From the NCBI GenBank assembly GCA_021464415.1, contig CM038464.1, forward strand, positions 1,798,001-1,862,000: DNA of 64,000 bases, written 5' to 3'. The translations under genes and the position numbers were made by a program. This document shows positions 47,101 to 59,500 of this stretch, piece after piece (the stretch's first letter is position 1; every line of letters begins with the position of its first letter). Source of the stretch: Lonicera japonica (Eukaryota > Streptophyta > Magnoliopsida > Dipsacales > Caprifoliaceae). Under the pieces are notes generated by a model that saw only the letters and a program-made list of their open reading frames with translations, searched no databases and was not told the DNA's origin.

Positions 47101-47735
47101 ATCAAAAGCGTGACTCGCATTAGCCTCTATGCTAATTTGTCTTTCCCTTTTATAAACTATATTGTTGACAGAACTTTCCTAACTGCATCAGCGTAAGAAA
47201 TCGGCCCTTCTACTTTTCTCTCCAGTTCAGCTTTCTGTCTCTCATTAGCCATCCATTTTACTTTGTAGTTGTCTGTTATATTTGAGGTAGATGGAGAATA
47301 AAGAAGATTATGCAACGAGTTCACTAAACCAAACCAACCATTGCCCTTCGAACCAGCCGGAAAAATAACTATATTGGTGACAGTACCTTTGCGGATCTCC
47401 AAAAGTCTAATGAAACTTCCATTCTTGTTGGAATATTTTTCCATAGTAAACATGGCGTAAGATGCAAGATACCTACTGAAAAAGACCTTATCTTTGAACT
47501 GATGAGCAGCTGACTTTTGGCCTTCCAATAACCAGTATACACCACCAAAGTCGATCCTGATGGTATAGGTTCGCTGACGGTTCATCTCCTTGATCGACAC
47601 CATTGACCCGTTGTCTTCAATATTCAGAAGGAAGACTTTGTGTTCAATCCTGAAAACTTGATTACGGTGATCAAACACTCTAACAGACCCCTTCCGTCCC
47701 TGCATTTTAGGGTGCCAACTGATATGATTGTTCAT
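44111..47735 (-). pseudogene. LINE ORF1 (DUF4283-type), interrupted by frameshifts and a hAT element
   Basis: It starts at the Met at 47735 (MNNHISWHPKMQGRKGSVRV), with a basic, RNA-binding-like N-terminus. Several stops and frameshifts occur at 46660-47160. An acidic and charged middle (46654-45731: FPPLSEGEEE, then RGEEDWIRVNPKSKGRNRRR) and a C-terminal piece (44653-44111) follow. A hAT-like insertion at 44704-45581 separates the last two. Position and composition match ORF1 of plant L1-type LINEs; the exact original length cannot be given. Confidence 0.75.
44704..45581. mobile_element. hAT-like non-autonomous element inside the LINE
   Basis: A perfect 8-bp target duplication GTAATTAC flanks it (44696-44703 and 45582-45589). 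The ends CAATGTTTTAAATAACGATA and, inverted, CAGTGTTTTAAATAGTGTAA are hAT-like (CARTG start). Subterminal GCGTA/TAGCG motifs recur near both ends. The interior (45080-45300) is a purine-rich stretch of short GAAGAAGAAGCA and AACGACGAACGA repeats. No transposase was found. Confidence 0.88.
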
Positions 47736-48164
47736 CTTCTTTTGACTGCTCTATGAAAACGAGTAGTAACTAAAACAAACCACAGATCTGTGGTGTGGGA
47801 AGGTAGACGCAGCTACTGCAACTCGAACGGAGTATTTCCGGTGAACAACGCGCCGGCGCGTGGAGTCGGAGGCGAAATCTGTGGTGGCACGTGAGACTCA
47901 CATGCTCTGTTTCTGGCCACCGAATTCTGGACGAAGGCCGATCGGAGGGCAGGGGATCCTCCTATGCTGTAGGTGCCAACAAACAATGGCCTAAAGAGGG
48001 TGAACTGAAAACGCAAATCAAAAAACCCTAGCGCCCTATTTTTTCTCACTCTCACCCTACCACTCAGATCCCGTTTAAGAGTAACAGCCACCTAAATACA
48101 TCATTCATTTAGCATTTGGGTTAGCACTTAGCAGTTTAGTCAGTTTGACCAATTCTTTTGTTGC
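47736..48164 (-). other. LINE 5' leader (inverted part)
   Basis: GC-richer sequence upstream of LINE ORF1 on the minus strand. It holds an open stretch at 48091-47813 that is not recognisable as a protein. It ends at the inversion joint, placed at about 48130-48168 from where the sense zf-RVT frame begins. Confidence 0.55.
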
Positions 48165-48955
48165 TAGCTTACACGGAATGACAAATTCACTCCTTTCAAA
48201 ATGGTATGGAAATCAGGAATTCCATCCAAAGTTAGAGTCCTTGCTTGGCTTGCATCATTGAGGAGAGTTAATACAGCGGATTTGTTACAAATCAAAAGAC
48301 CATATTTAATGATTTCTCCTGCGTGTTGCATTTTGTGTAAGAGGGACTATGAGAGTGTAGATCATCTAGCAATTCATTGTTCATTTGCTAGTTCAGTTTG
48401 GGGCAATATTAGTAAGGAATTTGGGTTTCAAGCAGCTTTTCCAAGATCATGGTGCGATCTCTTATCAATCAAATGGACATTCAAGGGAAACAAAGCAAGA
48501 TCCTTTACGTTGTGGAGATGTTGTTGTAAGGCTCTGCTTTGGTGTATATGAAAGGAAAGGAATAGTCGAATTTTTTAGAATAAGGAGGAAGATATCGATA
48601 AAATTTGGGATAGAATCAAAGCATTGGCTTCTTTGTGGGCTTATTCTTCAAACTATTTTGGGTTTATATCTATTTCTGAGATTCAGAGAGATTGGGCAGC
48701 TGCTATGGTCTATAGGTTGAGACTTCATTTTCTAAGTTCACAATCCGGTGATGCTAGTAGTTTGTATTATATGGGAATAGTCAGTCAGTTTTTAGTTTTT
48801 GTCATGAGGCAGCTTTCTTTAGTGCCTAGTGATGCTTTTTTTGTATCATTTTTGTTTTCGGTTTGCTGGGTAGTGGATTCCTCATCCTCTTCCAGTTCTC
48901 CTTTGCTTGTACTTGATTCTTCTATCAAAATAAGCTTGTTTCTTATCAAAAAGAA
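48165..48955 (+). pseudogene. LINE 3' portion: zf-RVT region and tail
   Basis: In the plus strand from 48168: LTRNDKFTPFK, then MVWKSGIPSKVRVLAWLAS, CCILCKRDYESVDHLAIHC and FASSVWGNIS, the Cys/His-containing reverse-transcriptase-associated domain. A frameshift follows at about 48540. Weaker matches continue to about 48720 and a T-rich 3' region ends in AAGCTTGTTTCTTATCAAAAAGAAAAAA. This end matches the 3' end of the LINE at 55382-59765 (AATAAGCTTCGTTTCTGAG plus A run). Confidence 0.85.
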
Positions 48956-49003
48956 AAAAGACATGTCATTTTTCGCTTTATTTTGTTATCAAACGGAGCC
49001 GAA

Positions 49004-49214
49004 CAAAAACTCACTAACGAGAAGTAATTTAATTAGACAATTTCCTGGAAGTTCTTAATATCTTTATCAGTTCATTCCTTCTGATCTACATCATGGATGA
49101 GTTAGTTAATTACTTGTACTTAACACCAATCAATCACTACTATCATTATTCATTACACTCCATTCAACTTGTAGTAGTAATAATAATAATAATAATAATA
49201 AAAGAAAAAATAAA

Positions 49215-49249
<35 letters not shown>

Positions 49250-50622
49250 AGATATAATGAACATATCGCCTCGGTCTACTTACATGTATGAGTTAACCGG
49301 AAAGTTGATACCTAAAACTGGAATGAATTCAACGTTAGCGACAAAGAAAAGAGGAGAACGTTCCGAGAGATATGGGAAGGCAATTGTTGTCCGATCTGGG
49401 GACGGACAAGTGTTCCTTTCGCAAGCTTTGAAGGTCCGTCCTCTTTATTTTATAAATCTGGGGTGGGGAAAAAGTTCCAACTTTCCTGTTCTACATACCG
49501 GCCTTTATTACCCACACGAGTCCCAACGTAAACAAATAATAATAGCATTTCCAATAGACTATATATTACTTTCATACTCTTTATTATAAAAAGTGAAATA
49601 ATTAAATTAATACTTCAAGATATTAGCCATAATAGTTAATAAAAATAAAGAGCTTCATTTGGCTCTTCAAATTTAACTAGCCTCTTTGGCTCTTTACTTA
49701 ATAAATTAATAATACGTTTGTGGTTCCTATTTTTTCTCATTTAATTTTACTCATCTAAATAATTTTATTGAAAAAGAAAAAATGATAAAAAATTGGTAAA
49801 CTATTGAAAGTAGAGAGTGTTGTTGGAGTTGGTAATTAAGTTGTGCTCTCTATTTCAAAAATCACTCTCTATTTTAGAGATTATATTCTCTAGAGTAGAG
49901 AGCTCTCTTGGAGATGCTCTAAAGGCGGTGCTATTTACGATTTGGTGTTACAAATTCTCTCTTTATAAATTTAAATAAAAATAAATTTTAACACTTTCAA
50001 ATGTGTATTATATGGGGGTGTTTATGGTAAATATAGGGTTATAAATAACATAGTCTATAAGAAAATGTGAGGTTAAATATACTTATAATTTTATTCTTTT
50101 TACATTTATCAAAGGTAAAATTTAAAATAAATGAACTTAAAAAAATAACATAAAATCATTTTTTCTCCCTAACTAAAATTTTCCATTTATTCTTTTCTTT
50201 CTTACCTGACCAAATTTGAGTGTATAACTTTTTTCTTTTGAAAACTCTTAAATTCTTTCACCAAATTTTTTTTCTTACCTCACTTGTAAACTCACCGATC
50301 ATTTTTTAAAAATTATTTTATCTCACCCCAATTAATTTTCACAGTCAAACAAATACTTGAAAAGGGAAATTTTTGAATCCACCCACCAAAACATTCTTCT
50401 TCCCATCTATAAAATCACTCCACCATTTTTTTAGAATTCTTAACAAACTTGACATTAGCAATTTCTTCTTTGATCAGTATGTTTAATTTTCCTTTTGTTA
50501 AATACGTTGAAGTTTGATTCAATCAATTTGCTCACAAGTTTTCTTGGAACATTTTCACTCTGAGCTTAGGATTCTTTTTTTTTTTGCAAACTCTCAAGGG
50601 TAAATAAAATATTTAACTATAT

Positions 50623-50666
<44 letters not shown>

Positions 50667-52014
50667 ATATCTTTGGCTTTATATATGATGTATATAATTT
50701 TAAGTTTATTCATAGAATAGTATATGTGCGATATAATATATAAATTTATCTAAAAAGATACAAAGATATTATAAGATTATTAATATCCCTATAGTCTAAT
50801 TCTTAAAAATTGTATCGCATTTCAAAATTTTGTTTTAGAGAAGTTATTATAATCCATATGTAAAGATATAAAAAAATATAATCGTATTTTTTGCATTGAG
50901 AAAAAATATGAAAAAAATAATATGTACCAAAAAAATGAGATGGGTATATACCAAAAATAAAATTACCGAAAAAAACCAAAATTCCAAAAAAACACATGCT
51001 ATGATTTTGGTTTCATGTTTTGAAAAAACAATACTGAAAATACAAAACCTGAAATTACCGAATATCATAATTTTAATTCTAGTATTAGGCCAATTATCAA
51101 ACCAAACCGACAGATTCCCACCCTTCTGTTTTTGAGTTTGAGGGTTGTGTACAAGTAGGCAACAAGTGTTCAAAAGAAGAAGTTGCATCATCATTTTAAT
51201 ATCCTTAATTTTTTTTGTTTCATAAGTTTTTTTTTTAATTGTTTTTTAATAAAACATTTATTACTAAATTTCATTCATCATAACGACCGAACAATGAGCA
51301 TAATATAAATATAAATGTAAATATATACATATAGAGAGATAATAGCATGATAATGAGTATTTTTCACCTTATCCTATGGTAGATACCAACGTCATCTTAA
51401 TATTTGTTCTTGTAAATTAAAGATGAAGAAAAATTGAATTTGTTGATGTACTTTTGATTTCGAGAAATTAAACGAAGTATGTATTTTATAATTTCTATTG
51501 ATATTACAATTTGCAATTTCTTTTGAGTTGGGAATTGGGACAAGAAGTTTCTTGCAAAAAAAAAAAATGTTTTCGTACCCCTCAATGAGATTTCTGTCTA
51601 TATCATGTATGATTTATTTGTAAATTTTATCAATCAAACCTCAGTGTGCCGAAGGCTTTGTTGTTCACTTGGAATAGAAGAGCATGAAGTGACTCTTCAC
51701 TTGAGAATAAGTGGCAAACAAAAAAAGATGAGAACAGAGCAGATTTAAAAATAAATAGCACTTTGGGTCAACAAGAAACGCAATCACAGTAAAGCATGGA
51801 CAATTTGCAAGTAAAAATATTTTAAAAAAAAGAAGTAAAAAATCCACCAAAAAATATTCTCTCAAAAATCAATTTAAATAAAGGAGGTTATGTAAAACAG
51901 AATAGAATCATTTCAATGAAGCAGTAAGCAACCTCGAAAGAGAGAGAGACTGCCCAATATAACGTTAGGCGGAGCAATCCAATGCATACGCCCAATTGTA
52001 GTAGTAATAAGCAG
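49004..52014. other. Intergenic, AT-rich; simple repeats only
   Basis: It contains (TAA)n at 49174-49201, a G28 run at 49218-49245 and (TGT)n at about 50624-50666. An open frame of 110 codons at 49257-49589 has no recognisable domain. A small piece near 49921-50065 (GGCGGTGCTATTTACG ...) resembles one terminus of the elements at 34164 and 60372. Confidence 0.45.
49218..49245 (+). repeat. G28 homopolymer
   Basis: Twenty-eight consecutive G on the plus strand, which is rare in plant DNA. It lies about 215 bp beyond the right end of the split MITE. Confidence 0.85.
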
Positions 52015-52060
52015 TGGGTCTGGGTCTGGGTCTGGGTCTGGGTCTGGGTCTGGGTCGGGG
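52015..52060 (+). repeat. (GGGTCT)n hexamer repeat next to the SmF 3' end
   Basis: About seven copies of GGGTCT, ending GGGTCGGGGCTCG. It lies about 110 bp past the SmF stop codon in the sense direction, so the mRNA strand would be (AGACCC)n. It is not the plant telomere repeat. Confidence 0.85.
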
Positions 52061-52169
52061 CTCGCGCATCAAACAACTAGACAATAATATTTCATGAAAC
52101 AATACAAATACAGTTCCCAAGATTTAAAACAAGGAATCTTCTACTTGGAGGGTGACGAGCAAACTACTA

Positions 52170-55100
52170 TTAGTCGCGATCGGCCTCCTCTATTTCTTCA
52201 TCCTCGGGTACACCCCTCAGATACAGAACATTGTTACATCTGCACATCAAGCAAATACAAAGCAGCATTGATACATATTAACTGTAGTGAATACAGTTAT
52301 TTGTTGGTAAATGCCATCTGCAATAAAAACATGCTCTCTATCATACAGGCAGTAGTATTAATCGTAGTATCGGTACTTTTTACTGGACTCTAAATGACTT
52401 CTCAAGTTCTTGTATTCCAATATGAAAACTTGAAAAGGTATGGTCCTATTCCTAATACTCCCTCCCTCCCTCCCAAATTAAGGATCTATGTCTAACTTCT
52501 ACGATCTTTTTAAGGATGCACTAACTTCAACATAATAAGTGACCAAGAATTAGAGATTATTTACTTTCATGAGAATTATTAAATTGATTATGTCCCTAAA
52601 AATAAACCTTAACGTTCATTTGGTACATCCAAAAAGAAAAGTGGGCTTTTAATTTAGAATAGGGCATAATAAACTTTTTCCTACCAAACAATTACTTGAG
52701 ATGTTTAAGAAGAAGATGTGGTAATTCAACTTTTTGAGATATTTAACAAGATATAGTAATTCAAGATCCATTACCTGAGCAATGTCCCTTTTTTCTAAGG
52801 GGTAGGGTATCACGAGTTTGTTTCACCTTATACTTAGGGTTCCATTGTTCTTTAATTTATTCATAAAAAGTGCTTGGGCCATTCTTCCGACATTTTCTCA
52901 TTATGGTAGTCTCAAACACGAGAGAACTATGTCTAATTTTCTTTTTGATACGCTGAGCGTGTTTTAAGTTCTTTTTTTTTTTTTGAGTATTGAGAGTTAC
53001 CCAATAGAGGCCATTCCTATAATAGATTATGTGTATAATCCTTTTCTGAGTTTATGGAGTTTTTTGGAGAGCTTAGGAAGTGAACAGGTACAGTTTAGGA
53101 AGGGTTATTGATAATCTCTTATATATATACAGTTATACACACACATGATTTAAAAAGCATGAGGCATATTCAAGGCGTTTTGCTCCAGCAAAGCGAGGCA
53201 TATAAGCCTCAGTTTGAGAAAAAAAAAAATTAATCTAGAAAATTATTAATAAACCAAAAAGGTTTAAACAATAATATATCATGATCACTAATAATAAAGC
53301 ATCAAAATCATCGCAAAAGAAAATGATAATCTATGTCATGACTCAAGTGTGAATGGACTCAAGTAATTACACTTGCGTGTTTTACACGTTTTTTGCGGGG
53401 ACAAAAGTATCCTTTAGAAATATACATTTCAATTAACCCACTTTCTGGTTGAATTCTTTTATGAAATTTGGTGGAGGGAGATCATCTCCACCAAGTTTCA
53501 TCAAAAAACTCATCCGTGTGAGCCCCCAAAATGCCCATTCCTTGACTTAAGGTCCTTAAGACCTTAGTTGAAATTTACCCTATAAATCTATATGTATTAA
53601 AATCCTATATTTTAGGTTGCTCCAGGTGGGGTGTCAAATTTCTTTCTGGTGGCAACTTAAGTCCAACACTCCAACTGTAGCCGTAGAGCGACAAGTATGA
53701 GTTGTGCATGTGCACGTGACATGCAATGGAAATCAAAGAGCTAAAAGTATTCATCACTTTTTTGTTTTTAAATAACTAGATGATAGAGACTCTCCTATCA
53801 ATTGAATTAATAACAAACCTATTTTATTCACCTGAGCATCCCACAACCCTAGGCTACCGAAGTCGATAAAGAACACTACATCAAGTGGTATTAATACCTG
53901 ATCAGAATCTCTCCAAGATTGCCAGTGAATTGTCCTTCAATGTACTCTTCAGAGTTTGCCAGCTGCAAATAACGTTCCATTAATGTAAAAATGGCAACTA
54001 ACTTGCACCAATTACATACTGCTGAGAATGGTTAGAAATCCCAAACTTCAACCTTTACTATATGTCCAAGGAAGACTTTCACAGAACATTTTGAATATCA
54101 TGAGAAATAATTAAATATATTGCTTCAAAATAAAGTAGAATTGAGAAAGCTATCTTAAACTGCAAAAAAATGATGATGAAGAAAAGGTTCCAAACACTAG
54201 TAAATCACTAATATTTTAGGGTCTAAGGACCTACCTGCAGGTTCATGTATGAATCCACGGAGACGAGATAACCTGAAATGAAAACCCCATAAAGAGAGGG
54301 TTGGAATCATGAGTAATAGTATTAAGGGGTGGGAGCACAACAAAAAGGTAACATCAGGAAGCATAATACCTTTGTATTCCATTCCCCATTTGAGTTTCAC
54401 AATGACAGGCTTCCCAGTCAAGTTGTTCAAGAAAGGTTTGGGATTAACAGGTACGGTCTACAAAACAAAAGGTTTTAATATGCAGGTTATGTCGAAAAAA
54501 TCTGTAAGTAATTGGTCCACAATAAAAAGCATAAAATTAATCAGGCAATGCGATTAAGTAGCAAACCAGTCAAAGCAGGTATACAAATTTCATGGCATAG
54601 CAACAATTACGCAAAGAAGCATAATAAAAACCAACCCCCTTCGAGGAAGTTGCTCTTCTTCAAAATATCTTCATTTCCCCTAAACTGTTCCAAAATTACC
54701 CAAAGAAGCGGGCAATCCAGATGCTTCAAACCCTTTTTCCAACTCCACAACCATCCCAAGAAGCCAAGTGCCCCACCAAAATCTTCGGCATCAACCAAGA
54801 ATCCCAAAAACGGTTAGCACAAAATTTTGGAAACCATACGGAATCCGTATTATACTCTACATGGTTGTTCATATGAATAGCTAGATTGAACAAGACTAGA
54901 AATCTCGATTCCAACAAAAACTTGCCTGCCCAAATATCTCTAAAAAACTCACTCCGATACCATATCTAGAAGAGAACAACTGTTCTTAATCAACAAAGTA
55001 GGTCAAAAGTTTCTTTCAAGTCTTACCAAAAATTTCCACAAAAATAATACAATAAATTCTCCCAAAAGCAATGAATACGTCTATTATAATACCTTGACAA

Positions 55101-56458
55101 ACATAAATCTTGTACTTCTAATATATATATATAGAGAGAGAGAGAGAGTAGGTTCCTCCAAAGGCGATGAATTATCACTCTACATCCATTATAATATCTT
55201 GACCAAAAATAAATAAAATTCTTCAAGGTTAAACATACAGAATATCTGAAAAAAATTACAACAAAAATTGTCCCAAAAGCATTGAATTACCTCTCCATCT
55301 ATTACAATACCTTGATAATTATCTGAACTAACTCTTCAAAACAGTATAATTTTAAACTAGAAAACCATTAGTCAAACTCATTTTTTTTTCTCAGAAACGA
55401 AGCTTATTTTGAAACGAAAAATCAAATACAAGCAAAAAAGAGGCTGCAATTGGACGAGAGATCCAAAGCCAGCCTTAAAACAAAAATAAAAACTGTCTGT
55501 CTGAACAAACAAGACTTCCACCAATAATCAAGCAACAAAAATCAGCTACCCCAACCTACACTATAAATCCTATCAACAGCAGAAACTAAAAAATTACAAT
55601 CCACTACACCAAAGCTGCTTTCCAATCTCTAGCTAAATCAGAAACACAAAGACTGCCGAACATAATTGAGGAAGAAGCCCACATAGATGCCACAGCCTTG
55701 ACTCTATGCCAAATCTCCTCCTCACTTTCCCCTTTGTTTTTGAAGATTCTAGAATTTCTATCTCCACACACACCACAAAACTGCCATACAACTACTTCTC
55801 CACAAAATTTTAGATCTCTTCTTATTTCCCTTAAAATACCACCTTTCAACATGCAAATCATACCACGAACTTGGAGTTGCAGAAACCAAGTCTAATTATC
55901 TTCGAATATTACACCAAATAATGTGCACAAAAGAACAATGCACTAGCAAATGGTCTAAACTTTACCCACTCCTCTTGCACATAACACACCACGACAGAGA
56001 TAAAAATAGGTATGGCCTGCTGATCTGCAACAAATCTGCCACACTAACCTTCTTCAGCGTTGCTAACCAAGCCAGCACTTTCACTTTTGATGCAACTCCA
56101 TACTTCCAAATCATGTCATGTGGCTCAAAATTACCTACTTCATTGGATCGAGTAAGGGTGTGCAAAAATTGAACCGGACCGACCGAACCGAACCGATTTA
56201 TAGGGTTTTTTCTGGTTTTTATATATAGAATGGTCCGGTCCGGTCTTGGGACTAAAAATACCAATAAAACCGGACCAGAACGATTATATATAAAAAATAT
56301 GTTTTTTTTTTTTAAATATGTCTATTTCCAAGAAAACCATTTGTCTCGTCTTTTCTTTCCCTTTTCCCCATGTCTTATTTCCACACTCCACCATCCCATC
56401 TTTGTCCCCCACGTTTCCATCACTCTCTCTCTCCTTTTTCTTTCCTCTCTTCCCATGT

Positions 56459-56500
<42 letters not shown>

Positions 56501-59500
56501 ATTATTCTAATTTCTCCAATTATAATTTCTCCATTATAATTTCCTCTCTTAAATCTCTAAAACCCTTCATCCATTCTTCTCTCTCTTAAATCTCTAACGG
56601 ATCTAAAACCCTTCATCCATCTCTAAAGAACATATGAAAGATGAAGAAAACCTATAAAAGACAGATCAAAGAAATTAAAGAGGTGAATTCGCTTTTGTTC
56701 ATCTTGTTTGCTTGATTTAGTTAAGTTTCTAGACCGATTGGACCGACTGAAACCAGACCGTTCAAATTGGTCCGGTCTTGCAGGGTACTTTGGTCCAATC
56801 TAGTACCGAAAATTTTAGGACCAAAATGATCGGTCTGGTCCAAAAGCACAGTAAACGGTCCAGTTAACCGGACTGTGAACACCCCTAGGATCGAGTAATA
56901 ACCTCTAAGTATGACTTTGTCGAGAATTGTCCAGACTTATCTCTTTCCCACACTCTAGCATCCCACCCATCTCTAGAAATATAACAATTCCCAATTAACC
57001 CCAAAAGCTCCACAAATTCATTTTCCTCTTCAACAACGAGATTTCTGTGAAGACGAATATCCCATACAAAATCATTGTTTGATCAACAGCAAATATTAGA
57101 TGCAACTATCGCCTCCGAATGGACAACCCACCTAGAAATTCTAGGGAAATTGAATAATAATGCCACTTCACCCACCCATTTATCACTCCAAAACCGAATC
57201 TTAGAGCCATTGCCTACTTTATATCGGATATTTCCCATGAATTTCCTTAATCCTCCAGAGATTGCCTTCCAAGGATTGCGATGAGTCCCCCTAGCCACCG
57301 CATTAGTATCCTACCCGAATTCTTGAACCCCATATTTGCTTCTAATAATAGAATGCCATGAATCATTTTGTTCTTCCAGGAAACGCCACAACCATTTTCC
57401 TAATAGAGCTTCATTTCTTTTAATTGGATTCCCCATTCCCAATCCTCCCACCTTCTTGCTTCGACCCACATTATCCCAATTCACTGAATGCTCCCCTTCC
57501 CCCCCTTCAAACCCCTCCCATAGAAAATCCCTCATTAATTTTTTGATACTTTTGGCTACTGTGGCAGGAATTCTAAAGAGAGATAATAAATCTGAATTAG
57601 AGTACTCTCTAAAACCGGTTGAATGAGCGTTAATTTTCCACCTTTCAAAATACACCCCCTCGCCTAACCCTCAAGTCTCTTGCCTATTCTTTCAATTACT
57701 AGACTCCAGAAACCTAACCTCATCGGGTTATCCCCGAACGGCAGCCTGAAGTAAAACATTGGCCAACCCCCGACCTTGCATCCCACCTCATTGGCTAACG
57801 TTCTCATTTCTGCCGCCTCAATATTTATGCCCAATACCTCACTCTTTTGACATATTGATTCTCAAACACAATGCATACCCGATGATGTCCAAAATGCCAA
57901 CAAGATTACGAATTTTTTCCTCATTCTTAGAAAGGAAAAAAATAGTACCATCAGCAAATTGTAAGTGCGACATGCTCACCCTATCCCTCCCAATATCGAA
58001 ACCCTCCACCAAACCTCTACTCTTCGCCCTTTCTACCAATAAATTTAAAACATCCGCAAGCAATACAAAAAGAAAAAGAGAAAGTGGATTCCCTTGCCGA
58101 AGCCCCCTTGATGCCTTGAAATACCCTAAGAGGCCTCCCATTCATCATGACAGAGAAATTAACCGACAACAAACACCCTCGAATCCACCTCCTCCACCTA
58201 ATACCAAATCCCTTCTTCTCTAATACATGGTTTACAAAGTCCCATTTAATATGATCATACTTTTTCTTAAAATCAATTTTCATCACCACTCCCTACCTCC
58301 CCCTCTCCCTATAATCCTCAAACCCTTCATTGGCAATGAGAACCAAATAGAGTATTTGTCTTTCTTTCACAAAAGCTCCTTGCGCCAATCCTACCGTCTC
58401 GCCCATCACTTCCCTCAACCTTAAAAATAGTACCTCAGCCAAGACCTTGTAAAGGCTTGCGACAAGGCTAATAGGTCTAAATTCTTTAAGTTTGAGAGAT
58501 TCAACCTTTTTTGGTATAAGACAAATGAAAGTTGAATTCGTGCACGCATTCGCCACCCCGTTATCATAAAACTCCATCAAAACTCTCATAACATCCTCAA
58601 AAGTGTATCCATTCGGACCCGGCGACTTACTACATTCGTGAGAGTCTATTGCAGCTTTAATATCTCCTTCCTCAAAGGGTCTCTCACGCCACTCTTTGCA
58701 CTTGGGTTAATCGTACGCCGGTCCAAGCCTTCAAATCCCACGTGAGACCTCTCCTTTTTGATATACAATCGCTTAAAATACTCCAGTAATTCGATCTCTA
58801 TCTCATTCTCATCCGTCACCTCCGACCCATCCTTTTTCTCCAACTTGCTTATTAGCTTGTTTACCTTTCTCTGATTAACAACCCCGGTGGAAAAGTTTAG
58901 AATTGCCATTCCACTCCCATATTCCTTTTACTCTCGCATTTTGCCTCCAAGATACCTCCTCCTTTAGTAAAATTTCATCCAACTCTTCTTTCAGTCTTTT
59001 TCTCTCGCCAATTTTACTGTCCTCAATAGGACCCCTAACTTCTTCCTCATCAATATTTTGTATCTTACAACAAATCTGCCCCTTTTGAACTCTTACATCC
59101 CCAAACACTTCCACCTTCCATCTCTTTATCTTATGTTTCACTAGCTCTAGCTTTTTCATAAATTTGAACCCCTCCCACTCGTGAACAAAACAACCTTCCC
59201 ACCATTCTTTAAACTTCTCCAAGAACTACCTATGACTTAACCACATATTTTCAAAACAAAACGAGATTGGACCCCATCTAAATGCACTAGTATCCAAAAC
59301 CAACAAAAAATGATCCGACACTACTCGAACTAGTGCCTCTTGTCTCGCTAAAGCAAACTATTCCCAACCTTCCGAAAATAGAAATATATCCAATCGCGAG
59401 TGAGCTATCTCATTCAACCACATGAAACTAACATTACTAATACCCGGATCACTCAAAGCCGAATTTCTAATAAAAGCACCAAACTTCCACATGCTTCCAG

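Larger units (their letters stand above)
40859..48955. mobile_element. Near-full-length LINE with inverted 5' portion (twin-priming structure)
   Basis: The insert is bounded by AAAAGACATG(C/T)CATTTTT at 40841-40858 and 48956-48973, an 18-bp target duplication with one mismatch. From the left it reads as an antisense LINE (end of RT region back to ORF1 and a 5' leader, to about 48164). It then switches to sense with the remaining zinc-knuckle (zf-RVT) region and a 3' end ATCAAAATAAGCTTGTTTCTTATCAAAAAG plus A-rich tail. The antisense part stops after KSGVFT and the sense part begins at about LTRNDKFTPFKMVWKSG. The related LINE at 55382 shows these are only about ten codons apart. The two parts therefore complement each other with almost no loss. 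Confidence 0.82.
40614..49003. mobile_element. MITE of the same family, split by a LINE
   Basis: The left part, 40614-40858, begins TCAGCTGGATAACAAGATGA and shares ACTGATTTGTGTGA with its neighbour. Its inverted partner TTATTTTGTTATCAAACGGAG is found only at about 48981-49001, after the LINE. Removing 40859-48973 (LINE plus one target copy) rejoins an element of about 275 bp with matching arms. The left arm has diverged at its outermost bases. Confidence 0.6.

Noticed and set aside
40859..48955. Two independent LINE insertions in opposite directions
   Set aside because: Neither part has its own target duplication or complete end, the shared 18-bp duplication encloses both, and their coding parts complement each other without overlap.
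49257..49589. 110-codon plus-strand open frame after the G28 run
   Set aside because: No recognisable domain, no splice context, and composition like the surrounding intergenic DNA.
52015..52060. Interstitial telomere repeat
   Set aside because: The unit is GGGTCT, not the plant TTTAGGG repeat.
52458..52530. Stowaway MITE end (TACTCCCTCCCTCCCTCCCAAATTAAG)
   Set aside because: Only one terminus resembling the Stowaway consensus is visible in SmF intron 4; no opposing terminus or TA duplication was found.
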